A DNA stretch of 46,591 nt. It comes from Kiritimatiellia bacterium (GTDB taxonomy: Bacteria > Verrucomicrobiota > Kiritimatiellia > RFP12 > UBA1067). The first letter of the stretch is position 1; every line of letters begins with the position of its first letter. The position numbers were made by a program, and so were the translations under genes. Shown piece after piece: positions 1 through 8,330 of the stretch. The notes under the pieces are model-generated. The model had not been told where the DNA came from, searched no databases, and was given only the letters and a program-made list of their open reading frames with translations. The stretch lies in the NCBI GenBank assembly GCA_017459225.1, contig JAFUDL010000537.1:1-46591 (forward strand), written 5' to 3'.

Positions 1-989
1 TCAACACGCGCAATCCCGCCGACCACGCCCGCTACGCCGAATCTCTCGCCGGCATCGTGCGCCACTACACGCAGGGCTGGGCCAACGGCTTCAAATGGGA
101 CATCGCGAACTGGGAGATCTACAACGAGCCCAACATCAGGTCATGCTGGCGCGGCACCAAGGCAGAGTTCATCGACCTCTACGTGACATGCCTGAAGCGG
201 CTGAAGTCGGAGTTCCCGCAGCTCAACTTTGGCGGACCCGCCTTCGCCGGCTGCCCCACGGACTACATGAAGGAGCTGCTCGCCGCATGCCGCGCGGCCG
301 ACGTGGCGCCGGACTTCATGAGCTGGCACTACTATGGGCAGAATCCTCGTGAACTCGTCGCCCAGCCGGCGCGCGTGCGCAAGCTCCTCGACGAAGCCGG
401 ATTCCCGAAGTGCCGCACCGTCATCAACGAATGGCACTACCTCGTTTCATGGGACGGCATACACGGCGCATCATCGCCGGACAAAATACGCAAGGCCCAC
501 TCCGGACCCTCCGCCCATAACGGCATCGACTCCGCCGCGTTCAATCTCGCCGTGCTCGCCGGCTTCCAGAACTCCTGCCTCGACCAGTCCTACTACTATG
601 GCTCCGGATGCACCGGGAACTGGGGCTACAAGGACGGCATCGGCAAATTCAACAAGTCCTACTGGTCGCTCAAGATATTCGGCGACATTGTCTCTGGCTA
701 CACGGAGAAGGTAGCCGCCGCGGCCACAGTGCCTTCGGTCACGGCCTTCGCCGGCCTCACGGCCGACAAGAAGCGCGGTTTCGTGCTGATCAGCGACTAC
801 CGCGGAAAGGGTCCGCTCAATGTCGCAGTCAAGGGCATGGACAACGCGCGCATCGTCTCCGCGCATGTGCTGGACCATACGCGCGACCTTGAACCCATCA
901 CTGTCGAGTGGAAGGATGGCACGCTCGCCCTTCCTCGCAAAGACGCCAACTCCGCCGCATTCTTCGTGGTGCTTGAACCGCAGCCGTGA
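1..989 (+). CDS. Glycoside hydrolase, GH39/clan GH-A-like, 5' partial
   Basis: The reading frame is open from the window edge (first full codon at 3) to the TGA at 987-989, so the N-terminus is missing. The fragment contains WEIYNEPN near its start, the NEP signature of clan GH-A retaining hydrolases in which Glu is the acid/base catalyst. Further on, VINEWHYL places a second Glu on a strand end, as expected for the nucleophile. A GGPAFAG motif between them resembles GH39 beta-xylosidases. The C-terminal part (after about codon 230 of the visible segment) looks like the usual beta-sandwich appendage. The likely role is hydrolysis of a plant or host glycan outside the cytoplasm; substrate cannot be read from the sequence. 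Neighbours are an oppositely oriented glucuronoyl esterase, which fits xylan breakdown. GH39 versus GH5/GH79-like is uncertain because the N-terminal barrel strands are absent. Confidence 0.75.
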   Translation, partial: NTRNPADHARYAESLAGIVRHYTQGWANGFKWDIANWEIYNEPNIRSCWRGTKAEFIDLYVTCLKRLKSEFPQLNFGGPAFAGCPTDYMKELLAACRAADVAPDFMSWHYYGQNPRELVAQPARVRKLLDEAGFPKCRTVINEWHYLVSWDGIHGASSPDKIRKAHSGPSAHNGIDSAAFNLAVLAGFQNSCLDQSYYYGSGCTGNWGYKDGIGKFNKSYWSLKIFGDIVSGYTEKVAAAATVPSVTAFAGLTADKKRGFVLISDYRGKGPLNVAVKGMDNARIVSAHVLDHTRDLEPITVEWKDGTLALPRKDANSAAFFVVLEPQP

Positions 990-1055
990 CTTCAGCAATC
1001 AGTTGCTATAAGACTCCAACGCCACGTAATTGAATGTTACGGAGGATAATGTAGA

Positions 1056-1150
1056 TTGCTTTCGCCACGGAGAGTTTTTGAGTTAGGGAGAATACCCCCA
1101 AGGCAATCCTCAGCCCTCCAGAACTCCGAAACTCCAAGCAGCGAAAGCAA
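1056..1150. repeat. Dispersed repeat with inverted ends
   Basis: TTGCTTTCGC (1056-1065) is the exact reverse complement of GCGAAAGCAA (1141-1150). The right part (1115-1150) recurs in inverted orientation at 16791-16826, matching at 33 of 36 positions. It lies in the gap between two genes that converge (stop codons at 989 and 1284). Confidence 0.6.
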
Positions 1151-1283
1151 CTAGGAGAAGTCAAAAGCACTGCTTGTGGCGGGAATGGCATCGGCGAGGA
1201 ACCGCGCGCGCAGCCAGTCCTTGCCGGAGAGGCCGCCGTGCGCTTCGATCTCGTCGGAGTCGTCGTATGAATCAAGTGATGTC

Positions 1284-2423
1284 TTAGCTTTGCGGGGATT
1301 GTGAAGCGAACGGCGTCTTGCAGAAGTCGAGGAAGAGCTTGAAGTCGTAGGGAAGGAAGTCGTGTCCGCCGGGGCGGACATGGCCGCCGACATGTCCCTT
1401 GTAGCCCCAGCCCTTGAGGTTCATGCGCTCCCAGGCACGGGAGGCCATCTCGGCGGCAAACTGCTCTCCCTCCGGACCCGCCCATACATCCTCGCTTGCG
1501 CTTGCCACGTAGAGGTAGCGCGGCGCCATGAGCGCGAGAAACTCGTCCATGTCGTGCGGCATGTTGCGCTCGTCCGCTTCGAACTTGCGCGAGTTGAAAC
1601 ATAGCCAGTGGCGATGGTGCTTGTTCACGAAGGAGAGCTTGCATACGCCCGGCTTCCAGAGTCGGTGCGGATGCGCGCCGCCAACGCCTGAGTCGTTGGA
1701 GTACGCAACGAGGAAGCGCTCGTCTGTGACGCCAGCGACGAGGGCGGTCTTGCCGAGGCGAGAGTGTCCGCAAACCGCAACGCGCTTCGCGTCGAGCATG
1801 GGCTGCGTCTCAATCCAGTCCATCACGCGGCTGTGGCCCCAGGCCCACGCTCGGATCGTTCCCCATGTGTCGCCTTTGCGTCCGTCGGGCTCGCCGCCGT
1901 AGAGTCCGAACACGCCCCATGCGTTTGGCGGCAGATCGGCCGGCTTCATCCTGATGTAGCGGTCATACAGCCAGCAGTCTGGCGCGACGTCGTTTACGTT
2001 CCACATGACAAGCGCATAGCCGCGTTCGGTCGCCATCCGCTTGAACTCCGCCTGCACGGCGAGAATCTTTTCAAGATTCTTTGAATTGATTGGCGTGGCG
2101 AAGCATGAACGTCTGTCGGCAACAAGCACAACGGGACATGGCTTCTCTTTCGTCGCGCCGGGCGGCATGGTGACGTCGAGGCGGATCTTCACCTTTCCGC
2201 CTGCAATGTGGATTTCGTTTTCTTTGAACTCCATGTCGTCCGGACGCCCCACAGGCGCGCGGCCGTAGTAGTTCTCGAGAAACCACTCCTTGATCCTCTG
2301 CTGCTCAGGATTATTTCGCGGCGGCTCCGCGACATTTGCCGCCGCTGCTCCTGCTGCGAGGATGGCGCAGGCAAAAAGACTGCACATGATGTTTTTCCCT
2401 CTGTTCGACAATGTCTTTTTCAT
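1284..2423 (-). CDS. Glucuronoyl methylesterase, carbohydrate esterase family 15
   Basis: The product is a secreted serine esterase predicted to cleave the ester bond between 4-O-methyl-glucuronic acid of xylan and lignin or methanol. It starts with a signal peptide (MKKTLS..., hydrophobic stretch, AAA-A cleavage region near residue 30). The nucleophile elbow GHSRLGK places Ser near residue 221, and a conserved NDSGVGG follows, typical of bacterial CE15. The C-terminal GGHDFLPYDF supplies the catalytic His near residue 352. Length (379 aa) is normal for bacterial CE15. A TTG two codons upstream (2429) is possible, but the ATG at 2423 lies 7 bases after a perfect TATAAT and has no Shine-Dalgarno, suggesting a leaderless message. 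The next gene is divergent, with its promoter overlapping this one. Confidence 0.85.
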   Translation of the reverse strand: MKKTLSNRGKNIMCSLFACAILAAGAAAANVAEPPRNNPEQQRIKEWFLENYYGRAPVGRPDDMEFKENEIHIAGGKVKIRLDVTMPPGATKEKPCPVVLVADRRSCFATPINSKNLEKILAVQAEFKRMATERGYALVMWNVNDVAPDCWLYDRYIRMKPADLPPNAWGVFGLYGGEPDGRKGDTWGTIRAWAWGHSRVMDWIETQPMLDAKRVAVCGHSRLGKTALVAGVTDERFLVAYSNDSGVGGAHPHRLWKPGVCKLSFVNKHHRHWLCFNSRKFEADERNMPHDMDEFLALMAPRYLYVASASEDVWAGPEGEQFAAEMASRAWERMNLKGWGYKGHVGGHVRPGGHDFLPYDFKLFLDFCKTPFASQSPQS

Positions 2424-2430
2424 GGGCAAG

Positions 2431-2436
2431 ATTATA
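2431..2436 (-). promoter_or_regulatory. -10 box TATAAT of the CE15 gene
   Basis: A perfect TATAAT on the minus strand ends 7 bases before the ATG at 2423, so transcription would begin at or next to the start codon. No good -35 hexamer is visible at the expected distance. Confidence 0.65.
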
Positions 2437-2457
2437 CCACATTTTAGTGCCTAGTGT

Positions 2458-2486
2458 TTGCCGTTGGTGCGGAAATATGGTATGAT
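2458..2486 (+). promoter_or_regulatory. Promoter of the small lipoprotein gene
   Basis: TTGCCG (2458-2463), 17 bases, TATGAT (2481-2486), then 6 bases to the ATG at 2493. This again predicts a leaderless transcript. It overlaps the upstream region of the divergent esterase promoter. Confidence 0.6.
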
Positions 2487-2492
2487 AGGGAC

Positions 2493-3056
2493 ATGAAGAA
2501 AAGCATTCACATGTTCGCCTGGTTGGGCAATGATGTGCGGCATCGCAGAATCACGATAGGACTGATTGTTCTGTCATTGCTCTTTTCTGCCGGATGCATA
2601 ATACTGCCCGTTCCGCATTACCGCAGGCACATGTGCGGAATTGACGGGACGGTGTGCGATGCGGAGACGGGTCGTCCGCTTGCCAACGCCGATATTTCTG
2701 TGAATGCTGGCAGATACAATCAACACACAATAACGGACGAGTTCGGTCACTTCTCGACAAGAGAAACGCACGGCTGGCATTTTATTTTCTGGATAGCAAC
2801 TCCGTCCAGTGGTTCATTGTTGCCCACGCACATTGATTTTTCCGATGGTATGTTTCATGACTTAACGGTGGCAGCCGCTGGTTATGAACGAACTAATTTT
2901 ACTTGTCCAATTGGATCTGTGGAAGAAGGAGTGGTGACCAACTGCGTCTTCTACATCGACCGTAAAGGCAAGTGGAACGAAGATAACTGTTTCAATCCTG
3001 ATTCGTTTTGGATTAAGGTGGGAAGAAGACGCCCCAATGCCGTTCCGTTTAAGTAG
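2493..3056 (+). CDS. Small lipoprotein with carboxypeptidase-regulatory-like beta domain
   Basis: The ATG at 2493 is preferred over an upstream ATG at 2454 because the promoter's -10 box (2481-2486) lies between them. The product (187 aa) begins MKKSIHM, has a hydrophobic segment and a lipobox ending in LLFSAGC, so it should be lipidated and anchored in a membrane facing the periplasm. After the Cys, GIDGTVCDAETGRPLANADISV...TDEFGHFSTRE matches the pattern of CarboxypepD_reg-like or transthyretin-like seven-strand beta domains, which usually act as small secreted binding or stalk modules. The rest (residues about 110-187) is not recognised. Base composition is more AT-rich than that of its neighbours, suggesting a more recently acquired or weakly constrained gene. 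Confidence 0.7.
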   Translation: MKKSIHMFAWLGNDVRHRRITIGLIVLSLLFSAGCIILPVPHYRRHMCGIDGTVCDAETGRPLANADISVNAGRYNQHTITDEFGHFSTRETHGWHFIFWIATPSSGSLLPTHIDFSDGMFHDLTVAAAGYERTNFTCPIGSVEEGVVTNCVFYIDRKGKWNEDNCFNPDSFWIKVGRRRPNAVPFK

Positions 3057-3093
3057 ATTAAAACCCTAATTCCTCTGTTGCCACGGGCATTTC

Positions 3094-3149
3094 TTAACGC
3101 AGAGGCGCAGAGAAAGAAAAGTCTCTGCCCCTCTGCGTCTCTGCGTTAA
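3094..3149. repeat. Inverted repeat between convergent genes, possible bidirectional terminator
   Basis: A 19-20 base arm (TTAACGCAGAGGCGCAGAG) at 3094-3113 pairs with 3130-3149 with one mismatch. The same CAGAGGCGCAGAGA-type core recurs at 16860-16885, 17251-17275 and 18345-18368, so this is a dispersed intergenic palindrome. It lies between a plus-strand stop at 3056 and a minus-strand stop at 3201. Confidence 0.6.
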
Positions 3150-3161
3150 AAGAAAAGGCAC

Positions 3162-3212
3162 CACCCAACTACCAAACCACCCAACTACCTAACTACCCAA
3201 CTACCGAACCAC
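3162..3212. repeat. Degenerate 8-base tandem repeat (ACCCAACT-like)
   Basis: About six consecutive units of the form ACCCAACT/ACCAAACC/ACCTAACT. The stop codon of the minus-strand glycosyltransferase (3201) lies inside the tract. A closely similar tract occurs at 37903-37941. Confidence 0.7.
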
Positions 3213-4214
3213 TCTTAGGGTGAGGACGGCGAGGGCGAGAAACGGGCGGTGGGCGCTGAGCGGGAAGCCGGCGATCGCGCGGCGCACCACGTCATAAGCC
3301 ATGTACTCGCGCACGAGGCGCAGGCTCTTCGCGAACGGCGCGCGCAGCGTGAACGCGATTTTGAGCATCTCAAGAACAGAGAACACGCACGACGCGGCGT
3401 ACATGGGCGCAAGCCGCCCGCCGCTCGCCGCGTCGAGCGCGATGCGCGCGCGCAGGAGCGCGAGCTTGTTCTCGATTTCGCGCTCGCCGCGCCGCAGCCG
3501 CGCAACTGCGCCGGTGTGCGCGTGAAGGTAGGTGTACAGCGGCTCCGCCACGCACGTCATACGCCGTGCATGCAGTAGATAGGCGCAGTTGAACATCGCG
3601 TCCTCATACAATGCGATGTCCTCGTCGAAGCGCACATGGTGCGTCTCGACGATGGAACGGCGGAACACGCACCAGCACACACCGCCCTGGATACGACGCT
3701 CGAAGAGCGGTGTGCCCGCGTACCATTCTTTCACATGTTCAAACGAGTAGCCGAACATGCGGCTCATGTACAGGCGCACGATCTCTTCGTTGGAAGAGAG
3801 GCGGCATTCGCCTTTGAGCGGCACAATGCGCGCTTCGGCATCCCCTTCGAATTTCTCCAGGTACGGAAACACGCAGTAGTCGGCGCTATCTGCCTCCATT
3901 GCGGCAATGCCCTTCTCGAGCATCTGCGGAGAGATCGAATCGTCGGGATCGGCAAAGAAGATGAATTCGCCGTTGGCCGCGTCTAGACCGGCGTTCCGGG
4001 CCGCGCTGACGCCGCGGTTCTCGGAGAGAGTGATCACGCGGATGCGCGCATCTTCGGACGCTGCCGCGGAGAGAATCTGTGGCGTCGCGTCTGCAGAGCC
4101 GTCGTCAACGAAGATTGCCTCGAAATCTGAAAATGTCTGCGCGCGCACGTCTGCGATGATGCGCGGCAGAGTGGCGGCGCTGTTCCAGCAGGGGATGATC
4201 AGCGTCGCCTTCAC
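3201..4214 (-). CDS. Family 2 glycosyltransferase
   Basis: The product (337 aa) is an inverting GT-A fold glycosyltransferase that would transfer a sugar from a nucleotide donor during surface-polysaccharide synthesis. It starts VKATLIIPCWNS with the classic GT2 N-terminus. VDDGS (residues 36-40) binds the nucleotide, NRGVSAARNAG follows, and FFADPDDS (87-93) contains the metal-binding acidic motif. The C-terminal third has short hydrophobic stretches that may lie on the membrane. The start is a GTG at 4214 whose bases overlap the TGA of the upstream dehydratase (GTGA), so the two are translationally coupled. The longer reading frame upstream lacks GT2 character and lies over the dehydratase. 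Acceptor and donor cannot be assigned. Confidence 0.85.
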   Translation of the reverse strand: MKATLIIPCWNSAATLPRIIADVRAQTFSDFEAIFVDDGSADATPQILSAAASEDARIRVITLSENRGVSAARNAGLDAANGEFIFFADPDDSISPQMLEKGIAAMEADSADYCVFPYLEKFEGDAEARIVPLKGECRLSSNEEIVRLYMSRMFGYSFEHVKEWYAGTPLFERRIQGGVCWCVFRRSIVETHHVRFDEDIALYEDAMFNCAYLLHARRMTCVAEPLYTYLHAHTGAVARLRRGEREIENKLALLRARIALDAASGGRLAPMYAASCVFSVLEMLKIAFTLRAPFAKSLRLVREYMAYDVVRRAIAGFPLSAHRPFLALAVLTLRVVR

Positions 4215-5710
4215 TGCGCGCCCACCCGCGCCTTGAGGAACGCGCGCACTTCGTCGTCGCCCGGGCAGCCGGACGCAAAGCGCGCCACCTCTTCGGCGTC
4301 CACTCCTTCTGCGCGTCCGGGATCTCGGCACACGAATATTCTCGCGTGGCCGGTGCGGTACACGCTCTTCTCGCTCACGTTGAGCTCCTCGAAGAGCTTC
4401 TCGCCTGGACGTATTCCCGTGAACACGATTGGAATGTCAACGTAGGGCTTGTAACCGGCCTGGCGGATCATGTCCTCCGCGAGGTCGACTATGCGCACCG
4501 GCTCGCCCATGTCGAGCGTGTAGATGCATCCGCCCTTCTGGGATCCGCGCGAGCCCATCGCGGCGGCCTCCAGCACGAGCGCCACGGCCTCCTCCACGCT
4601 CATGAAGTAGCGCTTCATTTCGGGATGCGTGACGGTGAGCGGACCCTTCCGGGCGATCTGTTCTCGGAAAAGCGGCACCACGCTTCCGCTCGATCCAAGC
4701 ACGTTCCCGAAGCGCACGCACGAGAACACGCACCCCTTCGCGTCCGGGCTGTTCAGCTCAAGGAGCAGCACTTCCGCAAGGCGCTTTGTCATGCCCATCA
4801 CGCTGATGGGATTCACCGCCTTGTCTGTGGAAATCATCACGAACCTCTCCACGCCCGCATCGCGCGACCATTCGCCGAGACGGCGCGTGGCGACTGCGTT
4901 GTTGCGCAGGCCGTCCAGCGGATTGCTCTCCACCATCGGCACGTGCTTGTATGCGGCGGCGTGCAGCACGATCTGCGGCTTCCAGCGCTCGAGCACCCGC
5001 TTCATGCGGTCGGCGTCCGTAATGTCCACCATCTCCGGCACGCACGGCGCGTTTGAGCCGGCGGCACGCATCTCGCGGTCGATTTCGTAGAGCGCGTTCT
5101 CGCCGCGCTCCACCATCACCACGCGCGCGGCGCCGCTGCGCGCGGTCTGGCGCACGATCTCGCTGCCGATCGAGCCGCCAGCGCCTGTAACGAGAACGGT
5201 CTTTCCGCGCAGCATCTCCAGCACGTCTTCTCCGCCGGCGATCTTCTCGCGGCGGCGCAGCAGCTTCTTCTCGTTGCTCCGCGCCTGCGAGTAGAAGCGC
5301 CATACGATGCGCACGCCTAGCACTGCGCAGAACGCGAGAACGGTAGAGATGAGCGTGATCGAGTAAGGCGGGCGCACATGGGCGAGCGTGAGCTCGGGCA
5401 TGTACCATCTGAGCGCGGTGAGCGCGAGCGCGCTCAGCGCGAACGCGCCCGCGTAGCGGGGCATCTCGAGTGCGCCGGTGCGGCGCCAGGGCAGCTTGTA
5501 GCATCCGGTCGCGATTAGGGCGAAGAGCTGCACCGCCCACACCGTGACGAAGCTGAGGGCCGTGGCGCGCCATCCCCACTGCGGCTCGCGGAAGTCGAAG
5601 CGCAGAGCGACGGCGGCCACGTATGCGGCGCCCATGAGGACGGAATCCACAGCCACGCCCACAAGGCGCGTGGCTATGAAGAGAGTCCAGTGTGCCCCGT
5701 GACGACCCAT
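4211..5710 (-). CDS. CapD/WbpM-like UDP-sugar 4,6-dehydratase, short form
   Basis: A membrane-bound short-chain dehydrogenase fold enzyme (499 aa), predicted to convert UDP-GlcNAc to its 4-keto-6-deoxy form as the first step toward rare amino sugars of glycans. Four hydrophobic segments span residues about 15-140. VLVTGAGGSIGSE (172-184) is the NAD-binding loop; HAAAYKHVPMVE and STDKAVNPISVMGMTK follow, the last holding the S/T-M-K type catalytic set of the WbpM/PglF group. Most members carry a second nucleotide-binding domain (CoA_binding_3, about 120 residues) between the membrane segments and the dehydratase domain. Here the gap is only about 30 residues, so that domain is absent. The start lies one base after the upstream stop, and the end overlaps the GT2 start, so this is an operon. 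Confidence 0.85.
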   Translation of the reverse strand: MGRHGAHWTLFIATRLVGVAVDSVLMGAAYVAAVALRFDFREPQWGWRATALSFVTVWAVQLFALIATGCYKLPWRRTGALEMPRYAGAFALSALALTALRWYMPELTLAHVRPPYSITLISTVLAFCAVLGVRIVWRFYSQARSNEKKLLRRREKIAGGEDVLEMLRGKTVLVTGAGGSIGSEIVRQTARSGAARVVMVERGENALYEIDREMRAAGSNAPCVPEMVDITDADRMKRVLERWKPQIVLHAAAYKHVPMVESNPLDGLRNNAVATRRLGEWSRDAGVERFVMISTDKAVNPISVMGMTKRLAEVLLLELNSPDAKGCVFSCVRFGNVLGSSGSVVPLFREQIARKGPLTVTHPEMKRYFMSVEEAVALVLEAAAMGSRGSQKGGCIYTLDMGEPVRIVDLAEDMIRQAGYKPYVDIPIVFTGIRPGEKLFEELNVSEKSVYRTGHARIFVCRDPGRAEGVDAEEVARFASGCPGDDEVRAFLKARVGAQ

Positions 5711-5711
5711 C

Positions 5712-6920
5712 TTACTTCAGGCGGCCCGTGAATGCCTCGGCCGCGGAGTTGTCGATCTTCTGGCTGAAGAACTTCTGCTCGGCCTTGTTGCGAGCGCCGT
5801 CCCACGGACGAGGACCGCCCCTGAGCTGCACCGCCCAGAGCTTGAGCTGCTTCTTGTGCCAGTTGACCATGCAGTTGGTGCCCCATGCGCCGCCATGGCC
5901 GAACCACTCGTTCTCGCCGTCCTTCACCGGTGCGGCGAGGCCGAGCGAGTAGCCGCCGAGGTGGGGCGGGCGCGTGGAGACGGCGAGGATGCTCTTCACG
6001 GTCTCCTCCTTGAGGATGCGCGCGCCGTTCTCGCCAACGCCGAGGTTCATCAGCATCTTGTAGAACTTGAGCTGGTCGCGCGCGGTCGTCCACAGTCCCG
6101 CGCCGGCGCTCGGGAACACGCGGTCGTCGGCGTAAGGACGCTGCATGGACTGGTCGTGCTCCGTCCACACTGCGGGCTGGCCCTTGCGGCATGTGTACAT
6201 CTCCACCTTCTTCTCGAGCTGCTCCTTTGTGGGCCAGAAACCGGAGTCCTTCATTCCGAGCGGCTGGAACACGCGCTCCTTGAGGAAGTCCTCCCAGCGC
6301 TTGCCCGTGACGCGCTCCACCACTGCGGCGCCGATGTCGATGCCGACATTCGAGTACTGCTGCTTCGTGCCGGGCTCGAAGAGAATCGGCTGGGAGGCCG
6401 CGACGAGCGCCACGCTCCTGAGCGGCATCCTGCGGGACCATCCGCCCATCGAGTGGAAGTTGGGCAGCTCGAACGGGAAGCCGCCGGTGTGGTTCATCAC
6501 CATGCGCACGGTGAGCGTGTTCTTCGCCTTTTCGAGGGTGCGCACGCCGTTCTTGTTGGACTTCTCGATCCACAGAGTGCCGAATTCGGGGATGTACTTC
6601 GAGACGGGATCGTCGAGGCTGATCTTGCCCTCCTCCACAAGGATGGCGATCGTGACGCCGCAGAAGCCCTTCGTCTGCGAGCACTGCATGTACACGTCGT
6701 CGAGCGTGATCGGGCGCTTCTTGCCGGCGTCCGCATATCCGAGGCACGCGACCTCTTCCACGCCGTTGTTGTAGAACACGTTCACCGCGCCCGGCAGTTC
6801 GCCGGAGTCGACGTACTTCTGCAGCTCGTCGCGCGCGAATGTGGTTGCCGCAGGGGCGGCAAACAAGTTACCGGCGAGCGCAACGCCCGCCGCCAGCATG
6901 AGAATGTGATTTGTTTTCAT
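5712..6920 (-). CDS. Secreted beta-lactamase-family serine hydrolase
   Basis: The product (402 aa) belongs to the penicillin-binding-protein-like serine hydrolases (class C beta-lactamase/esterase EstB/DD-peptidase group). A signal peptide MKTNHILMLAAGVALAGNLFA precedes the mature part. The three expected motifs are visible: S81-Q-T-K84 (nucleophile and base), YSN near residue 178, and GHGG near the C-terminus in place of KTG. GHGG is more common in esterases and amidases than in true beta-lactamases. The ATG at 6920 lies 6 bases after a perfect TATAAT; the longer upstream frame is not preceded by a promoter and lacks a signal peptide start. It leads the operon with the dehydratase and GT2. 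Substrate is unknown; resistance to beta-lactams should not be assumed. Confidence 0.85.
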   Translation of the reverse strand: MKTNHILMLAAGVALAGNLFAAPAATTFARDELQKYVDSGELPGAVNVFYNNGVEEVACLGYADAGKKRPITLDDVYMQCSQTKGFCGVTIAILVEEGKISLDDPVSKYIPEFGTLWIEKSNKNGVRTLEKAKNTLTVRMVMNHTGGFPFELPNFHSMGGWSRRMPLRSVALVAASQPILFEPGTKQQYSNVGIDIGAAVVERVTGKRWEDFLKERVFQPLGMKDSGFWPTKEQLEKKVEMYTCRKGQPAVWTEHDQSMQRPYADDRVFPSAGAGLWTTARDQLKFYKMLMNLGVGENGARILKEETVKSILAVSTRPPHLGGYSLGLAAPVKDGENEWFGHGGAWGTNCMVNWHKKQLKLWAVQLRGGPRPWDGARNKAEQKFFSQKIDNSAAEAFTGRLK

Positions 6921-6926
6921 GGCGCT

Positions 6927-6932
6927 ATTATA
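6927..6932 (-). promoter_or_regulatory. -10 box TATAAT of the serine hydrolase operon
   Basis: A perfect TATAAT on the minus strand, 6 bases from the ATG at 6920, predicting a leaderless mRNA. No Shine-Dalgarno is present. Confidence 0.65.
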
Positions 6933-6987
6933 CCAAATGCAGACAGCTTTCGGTAGGCGATTTTTGAGAATGTTCGCGCGGCGCCTC

Positions 6988-7016
6988 TTGAATGGTGCGC
7001 GCAAATGTGGTAAACT
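6988..7016 (+). promoter_or_regulatory. Promoter of the FG-GAP protein gene
   Basis: TTGAAT (6988-6993), 17 bases, TAAACT (7011-7016), then 7 bases to the ATG at 7024. The spacing fits a sigma70-type promoter with a leaderless transcript. Confidence 0.6.
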
Positions 7017-7023
7017 CGTGTGC

Positions 7024-8184
7024 ATGAAAAAAATAATCTTGATCGCCCTCGCTTCAGCATCCTTTGCCGCATCCTGCGCGGCTGCGGTTCCGGAGACGCG
7101 CTTCTCCGTGCGTCGCATAGGCAACGCGCGCACCGAGGCGTGCGCCGTGGCGGACTTCAACAATGACGGCAAGCCCGACATCATCGCCGGACCCTACCTC
7201 TACCTCGCGCCGGCGTTCCGTCCGGTGAAGGTGCGCGAAGTTAAGACGAACGTGACGCCCGACGGCAAAGGCTACGCGAATGACTTCATGAACCTTCCGC
7301 TCGACGTGAACAGCGACGGCCGCATCGACGTAATATCCGGCGACTGGTTCAGCAAGGAGACGTGGTGGATCGAGAACGCGCTTCCGGCCACCAACATCTG
7401 GACGCAGCACCTCATCGAGCGGACGGGCAACATCGAGACCGGAATTCTTGTGGACATCGACGGCGACGGCAAGGCGACTGACTTCTTCCCCGACACGCAG
7501 CTCACATGCCTCTACACTCCATCTGGCGACGGATCGTTCAAGCGCGACTCGGTGGACAACTCGCGCTGCGACATGGGCCGCGGCTGCGGCGACCTAAACG
7601 GCGACGGCCGCAACGATATCCTCACGCCCGCCGCATGGTACGAGCAGCTGCCCGATCGCAAATGGCGCAGGCATCCGCTCGACATCGGCTTCTCGGACGG
7701 CGGCCGCGCGCTCGGCCACGCCTCCAACCTCATCGTCTACGACGTCAACCGCGACGGCCTTGCGGACATCCTCGTAAGCTCCGCCCACAAGTACGGCATC
7801 TTCTGGTGGGAGCAGCTTAAGGAGAAATCGCCATCCGGCGAACTGCAGTTCAAGAAGCACGTGATCGACGACACATGGACGCAGGCCCACTATCTCGGCT
7901 GGGGCGACATCAACGGCGACGGCATTCCAGAGCTCATCACCGGCAAGCGCTTCATGGCGCACAACGGCAACGATCCCGACGAGCATGGTCCGCTCGGCGT
8001 GTACTACTACGACTTCACGCCGGGTCCCAATCCCAAATTCACGAGGCATGTGATCACATACAACGAAGGCATCGGCGCCGGACTTAACATCGTGCCTGCC
8101 GACATCGACGGCGATGGCGACGTGGATCTTGTCACCACCGGCAAGTGGGGCGGCCCCGTGATCTTCGAGAACAAGACGAAGTGA
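7024..8184 (+). CDS. Secreted FG-GAP/VCBS repeat protein
   Basis: The product (386 aa) starts with a signal peptide (MKKIILIALASASFAASCAAA) and then consists of repeated beta-propeller blades. Each blade carries a Ca-binding loop of the form D-x-N/D-x-D-G-x-x-D-I/L: ADFNNDGKPDI, DVNSDGRIDV, DIDGDGKATD, DLNGDGRNDI, DVNRDGLADI, DINGDGIPEL and DIDGDGDVDL are all visible. This gives about seven blades, the number of a complete integrin-alpha-like propeller, making up the whole mature protein. WWIEN, WYEQ and WWEQ motifs follow the loops. Such proteins in PVC and Bacteroidota genomes are extracellular and often lie near glycan-degradation genes; a catalytic role is not evident. The start was chosen at 7024, inside a longer frame from 6919, because the promoter overlaps the extension. 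Confidence 0.85.
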   Translation: MKKIILIALASASFAASCAAAVPETRFSVRRIGNARTEACAVADFNNDGKPDIIAGPYLYLAPAFRPVKVREVKTNVTPDGKGYANDFMNLPLDVNSDGRIDVISGDWFSKETWWIENALPATNIWTQHLIERTGNIETGILVDIDGDGKATDFFPDTQLTCLYTPSGDGSFKRDSVDNSRCDMGRGCGDLNGDGRNDILTPAAWYEQLPDRKWRRHPLDIGFSDGGRALGHASNLIVYDVNRDGLADILVSSAHKYGIFWWEQLKEKSPSGELQFKKHVIDDTWTQAHYLGWGDINGDGIPELITGKRFMAHNGNDPDEHGPLGVYYYDFTPGPNPKFTRHVITYNEGIGAGLNIVPADIDGDGDVDLVTTGKWGGPVIFENKTK

Positions 8185-8224
8185 CTTAGTCGTTGCTCAA
8201 AAATAACTTTTACACTTGTCTGCA

Positions 8225-8330
8225 CTTTTGTGATTGTTCACAAATCTCAATTGTTCACAAATGCCATAATTGCCACCAATACAAATTGCTATTTGTGAAC
8301 AATTGTGTCAATTGTCATTTGTGAACAATA
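8225..8330. repeat. TTGTGAACAAT / ATTGTTCACAA repeat tract
   Basis: Several copies of TTGTTCACAA(AT) and its reverse complement occur between two convergent genes and run into the last codons of the minus-strand lipoprotein gene. A 22-base stretch at 8239-8260 is identical to 16979-17000 in the mnmG upstream region, and TGCCA follows one base later in both. Confidence 0.7.

Noticed and set aside
1006..1773. 255-codon minus-strand frame overlapping the esterase
   Set aside because: Arg/Pro-rich shadow in a different frame; the CE15 motifs are in the frame 1284-2423.
5712..6920. True beta-lactamase resistance gene
   Set aside because: The third motif is GHGG rather than KTG and context is glycan synthesis, so only the broad serine hydrolase family can be claimed.
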